A stretch of DNA of 64,000 bases, from assembly GCA_025330725.1 (NCBI GenBank), contig JAIWND010000016.1, forward strand, positions 62,001-126,000, in the 5' to 3' direction. The notes beneath the pieces were generated by a model, which did not search any database, was not told the DNA's origin, and saw only the letters and a program-made list of their open reading frames with translations. The DNA is from Chlamydoabsidia padenii (lineage: Eukaryota; Mucoromycota; Mucoromycetes; Mucorales; Cunninghamellaceae). Shown piece by piece: positions 12,805 through 24,500 of the stretch (its first letter is position 1; every line of letters starts with the position of its first letter). Both the position numbers and the translations under genes were made by a program.

Positions 12805-14575
12805 CTAATTGTATTTGGCGTTAAGTAAAAACATTCTACTAAAGACAAGTAATCCACGGGCAACAGGGGGTTCAATAAAGTGGGTGGCCATCCAATACTT
12901 GAGTCCATGTCGTAATTGGTTTTCGTCCTTATCCAATGATCGCCTATAAATAAATTCATGCAAAAGAAAGAGTCAGTCAGTTCATGCCAAATCAAAAATG
13001 TCATCAAAACTTACATCCCGCGTTCTTCTACGGCTTCCTGTAATTGAGACAATGACAAGGATTCCACACCTTCTTGACGGAGTAACTATATATAAAAAGA
13101 GAAAAAAAAAAAAAAAAAAAAAGCGATTAGTACCTATTCCCAGTCATGTTTTACCCCTGATTTTTACCTTATCATCTTCTTTCAAGTAATCAAAGTGCTT
13201 GTCCAATCGTTTCTTGAGCATTCCACGTGTTCCGAATCCATTCAGCCCCATGAATCTAGTAATGAAATGAAAAAATGGTTAGATGACCATCCAAATTGAT
13301 TTTCTGAATGAAGAGAGATTGATTACCTGCAATAAGAGGCCAAATGGACACGATCAATTTGATTCAAATCAAAGTCATAGTCGTAATGTTTGGCGATCTT
13401 GGTGAATTTGGGAATAGAGAGGAAGTCTTCGGGAGATATCTATGGGTATATAATATGACAATGTTAGTTATCATCACTGTCATTTGTGCATTAATGGAAT
13501 ACTTACACCTTTGATGTTTTCGGCAGATTTGAGGACGTTGGCGGACATTATTTGTCTTTTCTTGTCCAGTTTTTCACGTTGCTTGTGCTATATATGAAGA
13601 AGAGAGAGAGAGAGGGGGGGGAGTGAGAATGCCTATTCAGTATATTCATTACCAATCACATTATCTTACCACCTGACTTTCTTTTAAACAGGTACTTGGA
13701 ACCACGCCCGGCACAAAGGCAACAAAAAAGGGAATCTAAAATAATGAAAAGAGACATGATGAGTGATTTGGATAAATACACTTTTGTATTGACTTACCGA
13801 TTCAGGTAAAACCATAAAGATGATACTAAATGGAATAAGTTTTTGCATGTTGATTTTGTTATGATGGATCTATTAAAGACAAACCACTGATGATTAGCAT
13901 ACACACAAGGGTGGGATATATCTATTATTCCTGCCTTACCAATTGATATTCCGTTCTATTTAAAACGTAGTCTTCTTGTTGTACTTTTTTTACTAACGCC
14001 TTCGATGCCTTGTTGTTGCTCCACAGTAACTTGAGTCCATCTTTGTAAAACACAACCAGTTCTTTAGATTGCTGATACAGTTTACCAATGTAGGAAGTGG
14101 GTGCTTGAGCTTTTGTCACTGTTCCAGAATCCACTTCTTTTGATGTAGTATTGGTTGTTGTTGTTTTATTGAGTTGTGTTTCAGTTGTGGAGGAGAATGT
14201 GGAATGTTGCTGTATTGGCTGTTGAGATCGAACCAGGCTGGTGAAGAAGGTTCTAGTGAAAAAAAAAAGGGGGGGAGGGAAGAGGGAGTTACAAATGAGC
14301 ACTCTACAGTTCTTGCTATTTTGAATGAGTTTATTGATTTACCTTGAAGCCACAGTGTTGAGATCCTTGTATAGTTTCAGGTTACCTTTTTGTGCAATCA
14401 AAGGCGATCGGCCGACAGGGACCTGAAAGGCCATAGGTGAGATCCTAAGTTGTGGAGACAAAAGTAAAAAGAATTAACAAGTAAATCCAAAGATTAGTCT
14501 ATTGATGGTTATATTATGATATACAATCTTCTTTACATACCTAGGATACACACGTAACGAGTGGCGGGCCAACAT
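12805..14575 (-). CDS. LETM1-domain mitochondrial inner-membrane protein
   Basis: Ten exons (14541-14575, 14343-14444, 13940-14252, 13798-13869, 13670-13735, 13507-13587, 13327-13439, 13168-13255, 13015-13085, 12805-12943) give 359 residues. The N-terminus MLARHSLRVYPR is basic and amphipathic, fitting a mitochondrial targeting peptide. The LETM1 region has a proline-rich membrane segment (NMQKLIPFSIIFMVLPESIP), then FMGLNGFGTRGMLKKRL, the acidic EEGVESLSLSQLQEAVEERG block and RHGLKYWM. LETM1/Mdm38/Ylh47 proteins act in mitochondrial K+/H+ homeostasis and ribosome tethering. This protein is much shorter than Mdm38 and lacks the long C-terminal coiled-coil, so it resembles the small LETMD1-like class. 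All junctions keep frame. Confidence 0.85.
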
Positions 14576-14854
14576 TGGATTATTAAAGAGAAGGAGGGTC
14601 AGTACAGGAAAGAAATTTATAAAAAAATAGAGCAGGTCGGCATTTAAATAATTATTCACCCCTGGTCATGGTCATTATGCAAATTCTGGGTTTGACAGAT
14701 AGTGATGGATTGATAAGAGTTGGATGGTTCCACAAAAGGGGGTTGTTTTTTATTTATTTATTAATGAGATTACATGATGATTATGGATATAGACAAAGAG
14801 TAGGAGAGAATATAAAATAAAATAAAATAAAAATAAGCTTTGTACGAGTTACTT

Positions 14855-16692
14855 TTACCCTTCAAAGGAAGACTTGACACCAGTAGTATGATTTCGTAAT
14901 GAGTATCGTCTGTATTCCACCAAAAAGTGAGCCTGTGGATTCCCCATTCGATCCAATTGTATCAAGAGAGAGTTAAGTCTGTGATAACACCATTTTCGTA
15001 GTCGGACAGTATCCTCCAATTCGTGCTGTTCATGATCCCGTCTAGTTACCGCTAAGAATACTCTTCCTGAAGCCACCACCTCTTTTGCCATGTCATACCG
15101 CTTGTCTACAAAAGTAATATGATAACGTCCAAACAAAGCCGTGAGAGTCATGCTGATGATAGATCCAAGTAAAGAGAAATGTGTTAAATGCCACAGAAGC
15201 ATAAAGATACCAAAATAGATAAATCCAGCCAGTGTTAAAGTCGCCACCACTTTATTCTGAGCCACTGACTCTGTGTACTTTTCAAAGTAATCAATGCATG
15301 TGCCCAGTAGATACAAGGGTGAGTTGATGATAAGGCCGGGTATAAATAAGGGTAATTGACACATCAAACCAAAGGTTGCTAATACCAGCCGAAAGAAGGC
15401 TTGTGTAGGAGTGATTTCGTTCTTGTCGTATAATCGTATATCCAATGCTGATAGTTTCATTTGCTTTAGTTTGTTGGAGCATATTATTAATTGTGTTTTG
15501 AGTTCTTGTCGTTCCTTGATAAATGACTGTGGTTGATTATTGGTGTGATCAATGTCTTTCAGGTTCAACACACCAGGGCTAAACAGTTGAATTAAACTAG
15601 TTGAGTTTATGAAAAGTGAAAAAGTAAGTGTTAGTATATAATAATCATTCCTCTTTATATTACCTTTGTGTGATCCGTACGTAGTAGTCAAGATAGTTAT
15701 TACGATCATCGCCAAATAAGAGAAATCTAGCTTCAGATGCCGCATTTGCTGTGTCCCTACAAAAATGCATTATAAAATAAGGTTAACATGACATATATCA
15801 TATGTTTGAATTTACGTACTTACCAATCAGGGGCATTCACTATTCCATTTTCAACCCCCTCAACTATGCGATCCGTCAATACCCTAACCGCTGTCTTGGG
15901 ATCCTTTTCGTATTGTGATAGTTCGTTGGGACCAATGGTAACAGGTGTGCCGTATCTATATCATAAACAGATATCAAGTAGGTTAAGGACTAGACTAAAA
16001 AAGCAGTATATACATAATTCAATTGAGGAAGGTCAGCTTACTCTATCACCACGTTACTTCTCCATTTGTTTTTTGTTGTATAAGTAATTCCAACTGGCAC
16101 AATTGGGAAATAAGTATTGTCAGAGTATTGTTGTTTTTGTCGTGTGAGGTATTCAAAAGCAGCCCAAGCGAATCCATCTTTGAAAGGCAAGTGGTCCGGT
16201 CGTGTATATGAGGTACCTACAATCATAAAAGTCGTGTCAAGTTACAAACAACGTATAGACACTAGGGGGGGGGTTGTTTTTTTACTTACCTTCAGGGAAT
16301 ACAGCAATGACTCCGCCTTTTCCAAGACAATTTAATGTATGTTCAAATAGTTTACCATGACTATGCGACTGAGTATCGACAGGAAGGACACCGCCAGCCA
16401 ATAAGAGTTGACCAACCACAGGTAAATCAAAAAACCTTTTCAAAGCCCAAAAGTGACAAGGACGACCATGAGGGAAGGTTGCAATTAGCATTGCAGGATC
16501 GATCACCATATTCGTATGATTAGAAACCACCAAAACAGGGCCTTGGAGTGGAATGGGTGTTCGGCAAATCACCTTCACATGTCGAAAGTAGGACCATATC
16601 GCAAGTCTTGAGAAGAAGTAGAGTATCTTGTAACAGCCCCCTTCACCAACACGTTTTTGATACAACAATGATTGGTCAAGTGAGCTTTTCAT
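14855..16692 (-). CDS. Glycerol-3-phosphate / DHAP O-acyltransferase, Gpt2/Sct1 type
   Basis: Five exons (16290-16692, 16042-16216, 15824-15955, 15664-15756, 14855-15596) give 514 residues. Acyltransferase motif I is SNHTNMVIDP (His59 and Asp65, the H-x5-D spacing of yeast Sct1/Gpt2 rather than H-x4-D). Motif III FPEGTS spans the first intron near residue 134, and PIVPVGITY follows. At least two strong membrane segments lie in the last third (FGLMCQLPLFIPGLIINSP and TLTLAGFIYFGIFMLLW). The enzyme would acylate sn-1 of G3P or DHAP at the ER as the first step of phospholipid and triacylglycerol synthesis. An upstream in-frame ATG at 16746 would add a Phe-rich stretch coded by an A/T run, so I prefer 16692. 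The gene is divergent from the bystin-like gene across 223 bp. Confidence 0.87.
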
Positions 16693-16915
16693 TGAAAGAA
16701 TTGAGGGAGGAAGAAAGAAAGTGGAAAGAAAAAAAAAAAAGGACATCCAAAAATATATATATTGAATCGGCGCTTCAAGTGTGCTTGAATCTTATTGTTC
16801 CATACAGTGGATGAGGAATGTTGAAAATAGCCGAGAATGGGCATTTAATATCTTCAATATAGTGATAAATACCCATCTTGTGCTTTTTATTCACTTTAAC
16901 TAATTATCAAAAACT

Positions 16916-18496
16916 ATGGGTAAAGAAAGAATTATCAAAAGTACAACAAGGCAGGATTTGTGGTTTACTTGGAAAACCCATCATCATCATCATCATCATC
17001 ATCATCATAAACATGCTTCATATGACGAAGAGTTGCAGGTACTAACGACAAAGTATCCTTACATAAATGAGATTCCATCCCCCAAATTTATCATGCATTT
17101 CGTATAGAACTTCTTGGGTAGTAAAATAGCACGTGTCATACTCCAAGCTCAACAAGCCAGTAACGAGGACAATGAGGAGGAAGATGAAAGGTACCCTTTA
17201 TTCATTCCCAATTGGCATTGATTCTATTTTTAACTTGACCCAATATATAGTCTTTTCTTTCAGATCAAGAAATGTTCACTTGAACAAGTCGATGACCAGG
17301 GCGAACTTGACCTTCCTGCAGAAGATATCATTCATTTTTCAAATCCCGCCCCCTCTGTTCCTGAATCATTTCCAAATGGCGCACTGGAGATGGCAGCTAA
17401 AAAAAAGCAATGTACTCACAGCCATAGTAAGTCAATGATAAGTATAATGATGATGATGATGAAGATAGTAAGTAATGCATGTTATAGGACCCTTTGAAGT
17501 TGACCCCCAAATTGATCCCCAAATAGCGGAGTTTTATTCTCGGTAAATACTTTTCTTTTTTAATCCATCTATTCACTTTTTCTTTTATTGGCAGAGTGGG
17601 AACCATCATGCAAAGTGTTTCAATCTCAAATAACCAGATAAGTGATATCTATTTGAAGGGGTTTAAAGTGATACCTCTTCTATCCAACTGGGAAGAGATA
17701 GTATTATTAACCCGACCTGATCTATGGTGCCCTGAAGCAACTCATCATGCCACTCTTGTGTTTTTTTCTTTTCACAAATACCATCAACTCAAAAGGTACA
17801 TATGATGTAAAGTATTACTCTGCTTTTTCTTTTACTAATAATGAGTGATAAACATTTTACATAGTTTCCTCGAGCATATATTGCTAAAGCGCTGCCTCGA
17901 GTTTATACGAGCACATGGATTTTTGAATAGACATCTGTATTCCGCACTCCGACAGGTCATTCATGCAAATCCCACCCTTTTTTGCAAAACACTTATCCCA
18001 TCACTGGTTGGCTCAGGATGTGACTTGAAAGAAGCAAGTATATTTGGTGGTATTCTCACAAAGGTTCATATCCCGGGTCTCACGTGTGCCAACATTTTGC
18101 TCATTTTGGCACAAATGTCATCACATTATTCGATCTCTCATAGCGTGTTTATCCTCGTCTTGCTCCAAAAAAAACCTGTTTTGTCTTTTCGTGTAGTGTC
18201 ATCTCTGGTTGATCACTTTTGTGATATAAAGGGGAAGGAATCCAAGATGCCATTGTTATGGTACCAATCAATGTACCTTTTTATTGATGTGTAAGTACGA
18301 GGAAATATCTATTTTTAGCATTGTGATTTCTCAACAGTTCATTGATTTCAGCTATGGAGTTGAATGCATAATGGAACAAAAAGAACGTCTTTTGGAAACA
18401 AGTCAATACATGTTCCATCATCATTGGTCTCCAATTGTAGGAGAACTTGTTTTAAAACTGATCGGTTCCAGTGATACTGGCTCCCAACAAGATTAA
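16916..18496 (+). CDS. ENP1: Divergent bystin / Enp1 (18S rRNA processing factor)
   Basis: Seven exons (16916-17038, 17108-17190, 17251-17426, 17488-17542, 17595-17795, 17865-18290, 18352-18496) join to 361 residues. The bystin core is recognisable: SDIYLKGFKVIPLLSNWEEI (compare LPKAFKIIPALSNWEQIL), HLYSALRQVIHANPTLFCKT, LIPSLVGSGCDLKEASIFGG, ILTKVHIPGL and MPLLWYQSMYLF. Enp1 belongs to the small-subunit processome and pre-40S particles. Compared with typical bystins (about 430-480 residues) it is short and diverged. An 11-His run lies at residues 23-33, the usual basic N-terminus is much reduced, and an unusual GTACTAAC donor starts intron 1. It may be a fast-evolving paralog beside a normal copy elsewhere. 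The family call is firm; orthology is not. Confidence 0.75.
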
Positions 18497-18827
18497 TAAA
18501 AGATTATAAAGAAAAGCGGGGTTTTCATTTGCATGATTTACGTTTCAAACACCTATATTGAAGTATGAGTGCATAAAAATGTTGTTAGTTTTTTTTTTCT
18601 CTCTCTCTTTTTTTTTTCACTTTATTAAATTTTGTGTGTGCTTGTACAAAACGCAATAAAAACGTTATATCAAGAATGCCATTGGTAAATTGAAAAGCAT
18701 CACACCACTCTGAGTATCTGACATCATTTTTACTTTTCTACTCCTGAATAGGAATACGCCCTACAGAAAAAGTATGTAGTTAAAGATAATTGTTTTAAAT
18801 GGAATGTTCTGATTAAAAAGGACATAC
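18497..18827. other. Short spacer between the bystin-like and septin-like genes
   Basis: T-rich runs lie around 18590-18620. A weak motif-like AGCGGGGTTTTCATTT sits near 18515. No gene is seen. Both neighbours are on the plus strand. Confidence 0.5.
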
Positions 18828-20501
18828 ATGTTGAATAGGATGTTCTTTGAAAATGCAGGACATTGGAAACCACCTGTCAGTCAGCATCGGACTTTAAATC
18901 GACCCCTTTTTCTCGACGCATTGCCTTACCAGCATTACCTGAAAGCCAAACGAACACCCATTCGACTAAATGTGATGATTGTTGGTGAATCTGGTCTTGG
19001 CAAGAAAACTTTTATCAATTCGCTCTTCCAAACTGATATCTTTGATGATCATCATGATGTTGATCTCGACCAACAGAGCAATCAAAATGTAACAATTCAT
19101 CCTATTACTTGTAGTAAGCAAAATGATTCATCAAAAAAAAAAAGCTGAATTTTAATCTTTTTGTTTGTAGTGTTGGAAGAGGAAGGTGTTAAAATGCTGT
19201 TGACCGTCATTGAAACACGGGGATTCGGTGATAGATTCGATCGCACAAGAGAGTAAGCTATATTAGATTTAGATTATGTTGTCAATGCTCGAGGAGATAC
19301 TTCAACTTTTTTGATTTGTTTGTATATTTTAGTTTGGATCCGATCCTTCAATACATCAATGATCAATACAAGGTTTACTTTGAAGCGGAGTCGGGATTTG
19401 AATTTCGGAAAAATCGAAGCCTGCAAGATACAAGAGTACACCTTTGCTTCTATTTCATATCTCCTGGCCACTGGTAAGCTTTTATTTTGTCATGCAAGGA
19501 AACCAGTACTGATATATCCTTTTCTATAGTTTAAAAGAGTTGGATATTGTTTCTTTGCAAGCTTTATCACAAAAAGTCAATGTGCTCCCATTGATAGCCA
19601 GAGCAGATTCATTGACAGATCGGGAAAAGGCGGTGTTTAAAAAGCAGGTACAGATGTGGCATTCATGCAAAAAGTCCTTTCTTTTTTTTTTTGGCAAGAA
19701 AGCCACACGACCAACTTTCTTACACTCTTTCATGTATTACCTAAATAAGGTTTTAGAGGATCTTCCGACTTACAATATACGAGTCTATCCCAATGATTAT
19801 CCTAACAAAGACAGGATGGATTTAAACTTTGAGGTACATATCCTTCAAAAGAAAAGAGCGAATCAAAAGTTGGACTAATATTGTCATTTCATTCTAGAAA
19901 TATATACCATTTTGTATAGTTTGTAGTAATGATATGGTAACTGTTGATGGGAAGCAAGTTCGTGGTCGAGAATACAGTTTTGGCAAAGTACAAGTCGAGC
20001 ATCCCCATCATTCTGATTTCATGAAGCTCCGCCAATTGCTCATGGAACACTTATTGCATGAACTCGGTGATATAACCCATGATTTCCATTACCAAATCTT
20101 TCGAACCCAGTACTTGATGAACGAAAAGTATAATTGTAATGATCGGTCAAGACCTGAATCACTTTTTCCATGTGATGATGATTATGATGCCAAAGTGTTG
20201 GAGTTTGCAACCAGTATGCAAAAGGACTTGTATGCTAAAGAAGAGAAGATCAAGAAAGAATACCTTGAAAAAGTAAGATCGGCAGAAACCAGATTATATA
20301 ATATGGAGAAAGAGGTAAAAAAAAAAAAAAAAAAAGTTAAAAGGTCACCCTTATTGATCCTGCCCCCCCCCTTTTTTTTTTCAACGACAACAATAGTTAG
20401 CCAGCAAAAGACAACAGCTGGATGAAGATTTCACACGTCAGTACGATCAACTTGAACAAGCACGATTGCAATTGGAGAATGAATATCCGCACCAACCCTA
20501 A
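18828..20501 (+). CDS. Septin with altered GTP-binding motifs
   Basis: Seven exons (18828-19113, 19171-19252, 19333-19473, 19530-19647, 19750-19833, 19898-20314, 20397-20501) give 410 residues. Septin blocks appear in order: the P-loop [11 protein letters not shown] (53-61), ETRGFGD at 110-116 in the G3 place, [24 protein letters not shown] at the G4 place (to 196), the septin-unique [18 protein letters not shown], and [18 protein letters not shown]-terminal coiled coil follows ([18 protein letters not shown] onward). Normal septins have GKS/T, DTPG and AKAD; here the P-loop Ser is Lys, DTPG is ETRG and AKAD is ARAD. GTP hydrolysis is therefore doubtful, though filament assembly may remain. 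Septins scaffold cell division and hyphal shape. A pseudogene is unlikely because all seven exons stay open. Confidence 0.85.
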
Positions 20502-20732
20502 TGGTAACAATAGGTTTATTTACACCAAACGATAGGATATATATATACAGTAATCCAATACAAACAACATCCATTTTATTAAATGATAACAATAACATTA
20601 AAATAAAGCTATTTTGTAATCTAATACTGGTCCTAACACTTTCCCATTCTAGTTATCCAATGGTCTATGATAAAAGTAAATCAATTGCGATTAGAATCAA
20701 CAACAGCACTGCGTATTAGTACATCTTGTCTG

Positions 20733-21375
20733 TTACCTGTTAAATCCACCCCGTCGGTTCATATATTGTCTGTATTTCATTGGTTTCTTCACATTAACTG
20801 CTGATACATCTGCACCAGGCACCTTCTTGTTCTTCGTCGTGTCAAATCCCCCAAAACCCATCAGCTTTGCCATTTTCGTTTCTTCATCGTCGTCGTCTTG
20901 AACTTGATTGGACTTGTCTACTGAAGGTGATCGTTCTTTTTGTGCTGTTCGTCGTCGGCTGTCAGATCTACATTATACAAAGGAATGGAGTGAATTAGTA
21001 AAGAGTGACGTAAAAAGGGGGGGGGGAATACAAACCTTCTTGGACTACGAGAGTATCTTCTGGGACTACGAGAATGTCGTTTTCGCGTTTTCGATAAAGA
21101 GCGACTTTGAGATCTACGCCGTCTGTAATCTAAAAAATGGGACAAACCACAACAGTTAGTAAAGTAGTGATCGTCTTTTCTCTTTTCGACTCACCGTCTA
21201 CTTCATCGTGTCTTCTTCCTCGTCTATCACTGCTTCTGTGTCGCCTAGGTGAAGGTGATCGACTATATCTCCTTCGTCTATGTCTTGAAGGAGATGGTGA
21301 GCGAGAAGTATGTTGTTCAGGATCGTCGAGGTCACGGTATCGTCTTTGTCGTCTTGGTGAAGGTGAGCGAGGCAT
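20733..21375 (-). CDS. SNRNP27: U4/U6.U5 tri-snRNP 27-kDa protein
   Basis: Three exons (21195-21375, 21036-21129, 20733-20967) give 169 residues. The N-terminal half is an Arg/Ser domain with repeats such as [12 protein letters not shown] and [13 protein letters not shown]. The C-terminal half carries the family block [16 protein letters not shown] and ends [14 protein letters not shown], the hallmark of SNRNP27. This protein belongs to the spliceosomal tri-snRNP and helps set 5' splice site choice. The second donor is GTTTGT rather than GTAAGT. The gene is head-to-head with TAF1, with 200 bp between the two ATGs. Confidence 0.9.
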
Positions 21376-21451
21376 GTGGGGAAAAAAAGAAAGAGGAAGA
21401 AATGAGGCCTTCTTGAATTTTCTTTTCCTATCTCTCAGCCAGTCACTCGAC

Positions 21452-21466
21452 GGCGGGATTTGAAAC
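21452..21466 (+). promoter_or_regulatory. GGCGGGATTTGAAAC motif in the SNRNP27/TAF1 divergent promoter
   Basis: This is the best-formed copy of the recurrent element. It lies 77 bp upstream of the SNRNP27 ATG and 110 bp upstream of the TAF1 ATG, so a single site could serve both genes. The core GGCGGGA plus TTTGAA resembles an E2F-like half-site fused to a CHR-like box; that reading is inference. Confidence 0.5.
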
Positions 21467-21575
21467 TTGGATTCCACTACTTCCTGCTTTCCTTTTATTT
21501 TTTATTTTTTTCTTTCCCTTTCCACATTCATTGTGAAACGAGTGATTACTGATTACCTACATTATAGCTCATGTT

Positions 21576-24500
21576 ATGTCGCTTGCTGGTTATCTCTTTG
21601 GTAATGTCGATGAACATGGAAATCTTGATAATGATTTAGACGAAGTAAGTAAAAAAAAAAAAAAAAGGATATATAAAAAATGCGATAGGATATGAATACA
21701 ACAAACATCAAACCCACTGAACCAGAACGGCAAATATTATAACAACCTCACTAACAACCTCATTAACAACCTCTTTACTACTATTCACTTTTTATTTTAT
21801 AGGATTTGCGGGAAACTTTGCAGCATGTCGATTCTGACGTATTCTCAAAGATCTTCAACTCTGACACTCTTAATCTTGGCGGTGAACGAACACAGAAGAA
21901 ATCCAACAATAAAAACCAAGATGAAGACGACGAAGACGACGATGAACAAGATGAAGATGACGATGAAGTTGATGCCGAACAAGCCTTGTCTAGAAGAATT
22001 CCAACTGTACACTCTTCCGATGCTGTGGACTACTCCGATTTCGACGAAACTGTACCCGATTCACCAATGTATTCCGACAAGTACTATCGACGAGGGATGG
22101 ATATCATGCAACAACAAAAACCATCTTTGCCACGGTCACGACTTTCTATGGTTAGTGACAATTACGATGAAGACGAAGAAGAAGAAGAAGACGAAGGCCA
22201 CAACAGTCCCGCATCTTTACCAGTACCACCACCAATGCTACAGACTCCAACTTCATTCAACAACAATAACACCGCCACAGGAATACCAGCTCCAGTACCG
22301 TCTACACTATCGAACAATGTCGAAAAGCCTACTTACTCTCTGCAAACGCCTCCTTCTTTATCAGCTTCCACGCCAACACAAGCAAAAATCCACAGGAAAA
22401 CTGACTCACAAACCAATGGCCAACTCTCTGATGTATCAACGAAACAACAAGTGGATATCAAGGAACTCTTCCCTGGTTTTGAAAGAGACAAGGTATTGAA
22501 ATTCTCAGATTTATTCATGCCAAACATCAAACGTCCTTCCAAAATACACCCAACTAAAAAACGTAAGAACCCAAAACAACCATAATAACCATCATCTCAC
22601 CAGATTGCTTACTCTTCCCTTTTTAATGCACTTAGTAATATTTGATGATGGCGTGGAATACGAAATCAGCCGTGACGACCAAGCGATTTTTAATCGGACG
22701 TCCAAAGCAGATAAATTACGATGGAAAATGGAACAAATGTCATCAACAAAAAGGAGGAAACTGGATATGGTAATGGATTTGGATGATCAACATTCATCTG
22801 ATAGTGAAGATATCATCTCTATGATTGGATCTGGTGACGAAATGCCATTGGTAAGTATTCAAAATGTCCTCATCCTCTCACCACAACTAAATTTTTACTC
22901 ATCTAAATCTTCTTTGGTAGGAAAAACTGAATCCGTCTTTATCTAATGATATTGATAATGACAAACTATACCATTCTGTTGTTTTGGATTCCTGGGAAGA
23001 TCGAATTGCTTGGGGGTCGGACGACGATCAAACTATACTCGAGTAAGTTTAAAAGACAGATGATATCAAGTGATTTTCTATTCTGATGGACTAACATGTC
23101 CTTCTTTGCTTTTAATAACCATAGTGATGATGACTACAGGAACAAGGTAACATACTAGTTAAATGAATGATGTTTAAACATAAAACACATCCTCTTTACT
23201 CAACTACTTTGTGAATGTTTGATATATCAATATAGAGAGTGGAAATCAAGCATATCAACAAAGAACTTGAAGAGGGAACTTGGCTATCGGCTATTAGGTG
23301 GGACCGTGAAAAACTCGACTCAAAGTTTATGAAGATCAACCTTGATTTGAACGATCCCCATATGCTCTTTGATTGCGAAGAAGTGGAAGCAACCAAGGCT
23401 CAACTGGTAGTACCGAAACATGCGAAGAAGGGAAGAAAGCCATTACCTAGACCGATGCCAAAGGTAACTGATTTGAAAAATAACAATAGCTGAAGGAGGG
23501 AATGCTTATCTTTTTTTTTTCTTTCTTTCTTTTACTTTTATATACAGGTACCAATCATGTACAATGTCGACACCGAACCACACAGCAAATTGCCTTTGAA
23601 CCGATTCAATCTCTCCAATGATAAATTCTACGATTCACATTATATTGGCCAACTGGTGCGTGTACGGCAAACACTGGGTGAACTTGTGGTGGATCATGCT
23701 TTACCGGCCCTTAGACTTCATCCCGCATTGGTAATTATTATTACGTTACGGCAAAATATAAACACAAAAGACCAACTCTATTTTTACTCTAATCAAATAG
23801 TATAAAACTCAATTGACTAAAACTGAACTACGATCATTCCATCGACCTCTATTCCAAATTCCTATTGGCGAGGATATACACTTCTCTAAGGTCAAGGCCA
23901 CCAAACGCAAGAAGAAGGACAAGAAAAAGCCATTATCTGAATTCATGCGGACGACAAAGGACATCTCTCTCAAGGACAACTCAGCTTTTGTGCTTATGGA
24001 ATACTCAGAAGAACATCCTCCTATTATATCTAATGCTGGTATGGGTGCCTTGGTGATAAACTACTACAGGAAAACTGAACCAAAGGATGAATTTATACCG
24101 ACGGTAAGGTGGAGAAAATGAAACAACAATCCCACTAGCTAGTGGACTGACACACACATATATATATATTTAGAATGACATTGGTGAACCTTTTGTATTG
24201 GATATTGGCGACACTTCACCTTTTATGACTTTTGGCAACGTGGAACCTGGGCAAACGATCACTGTGCTATACAACAATCTCATTAGGGCACCCTTATTTC
24301 GACACGAACCAAAACATTCCGACTTTTTGCTGGTCAAAAGCACGCACAAAGGAACGTCCAAATACTTTATACGTGAAGTCCCCGCTACTTTTACCATTGG
24401 CCAAACTTACCCGGTACAAGAAGTCCCTGGACCCCATTCAAGAAAGGTGACAACAACAATGAAGAATCGACTCCAGGTGGTGGCCTATCGACTGATCAAG

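Noticed and set aside
17340..17353. TTTCAAATCCCGCC, a match to the recurrent motif
   Set aside because: It lies inside bystin exon 3 (coding for HFSNPAP) and is probably chance; it is not counted in the promoter set.
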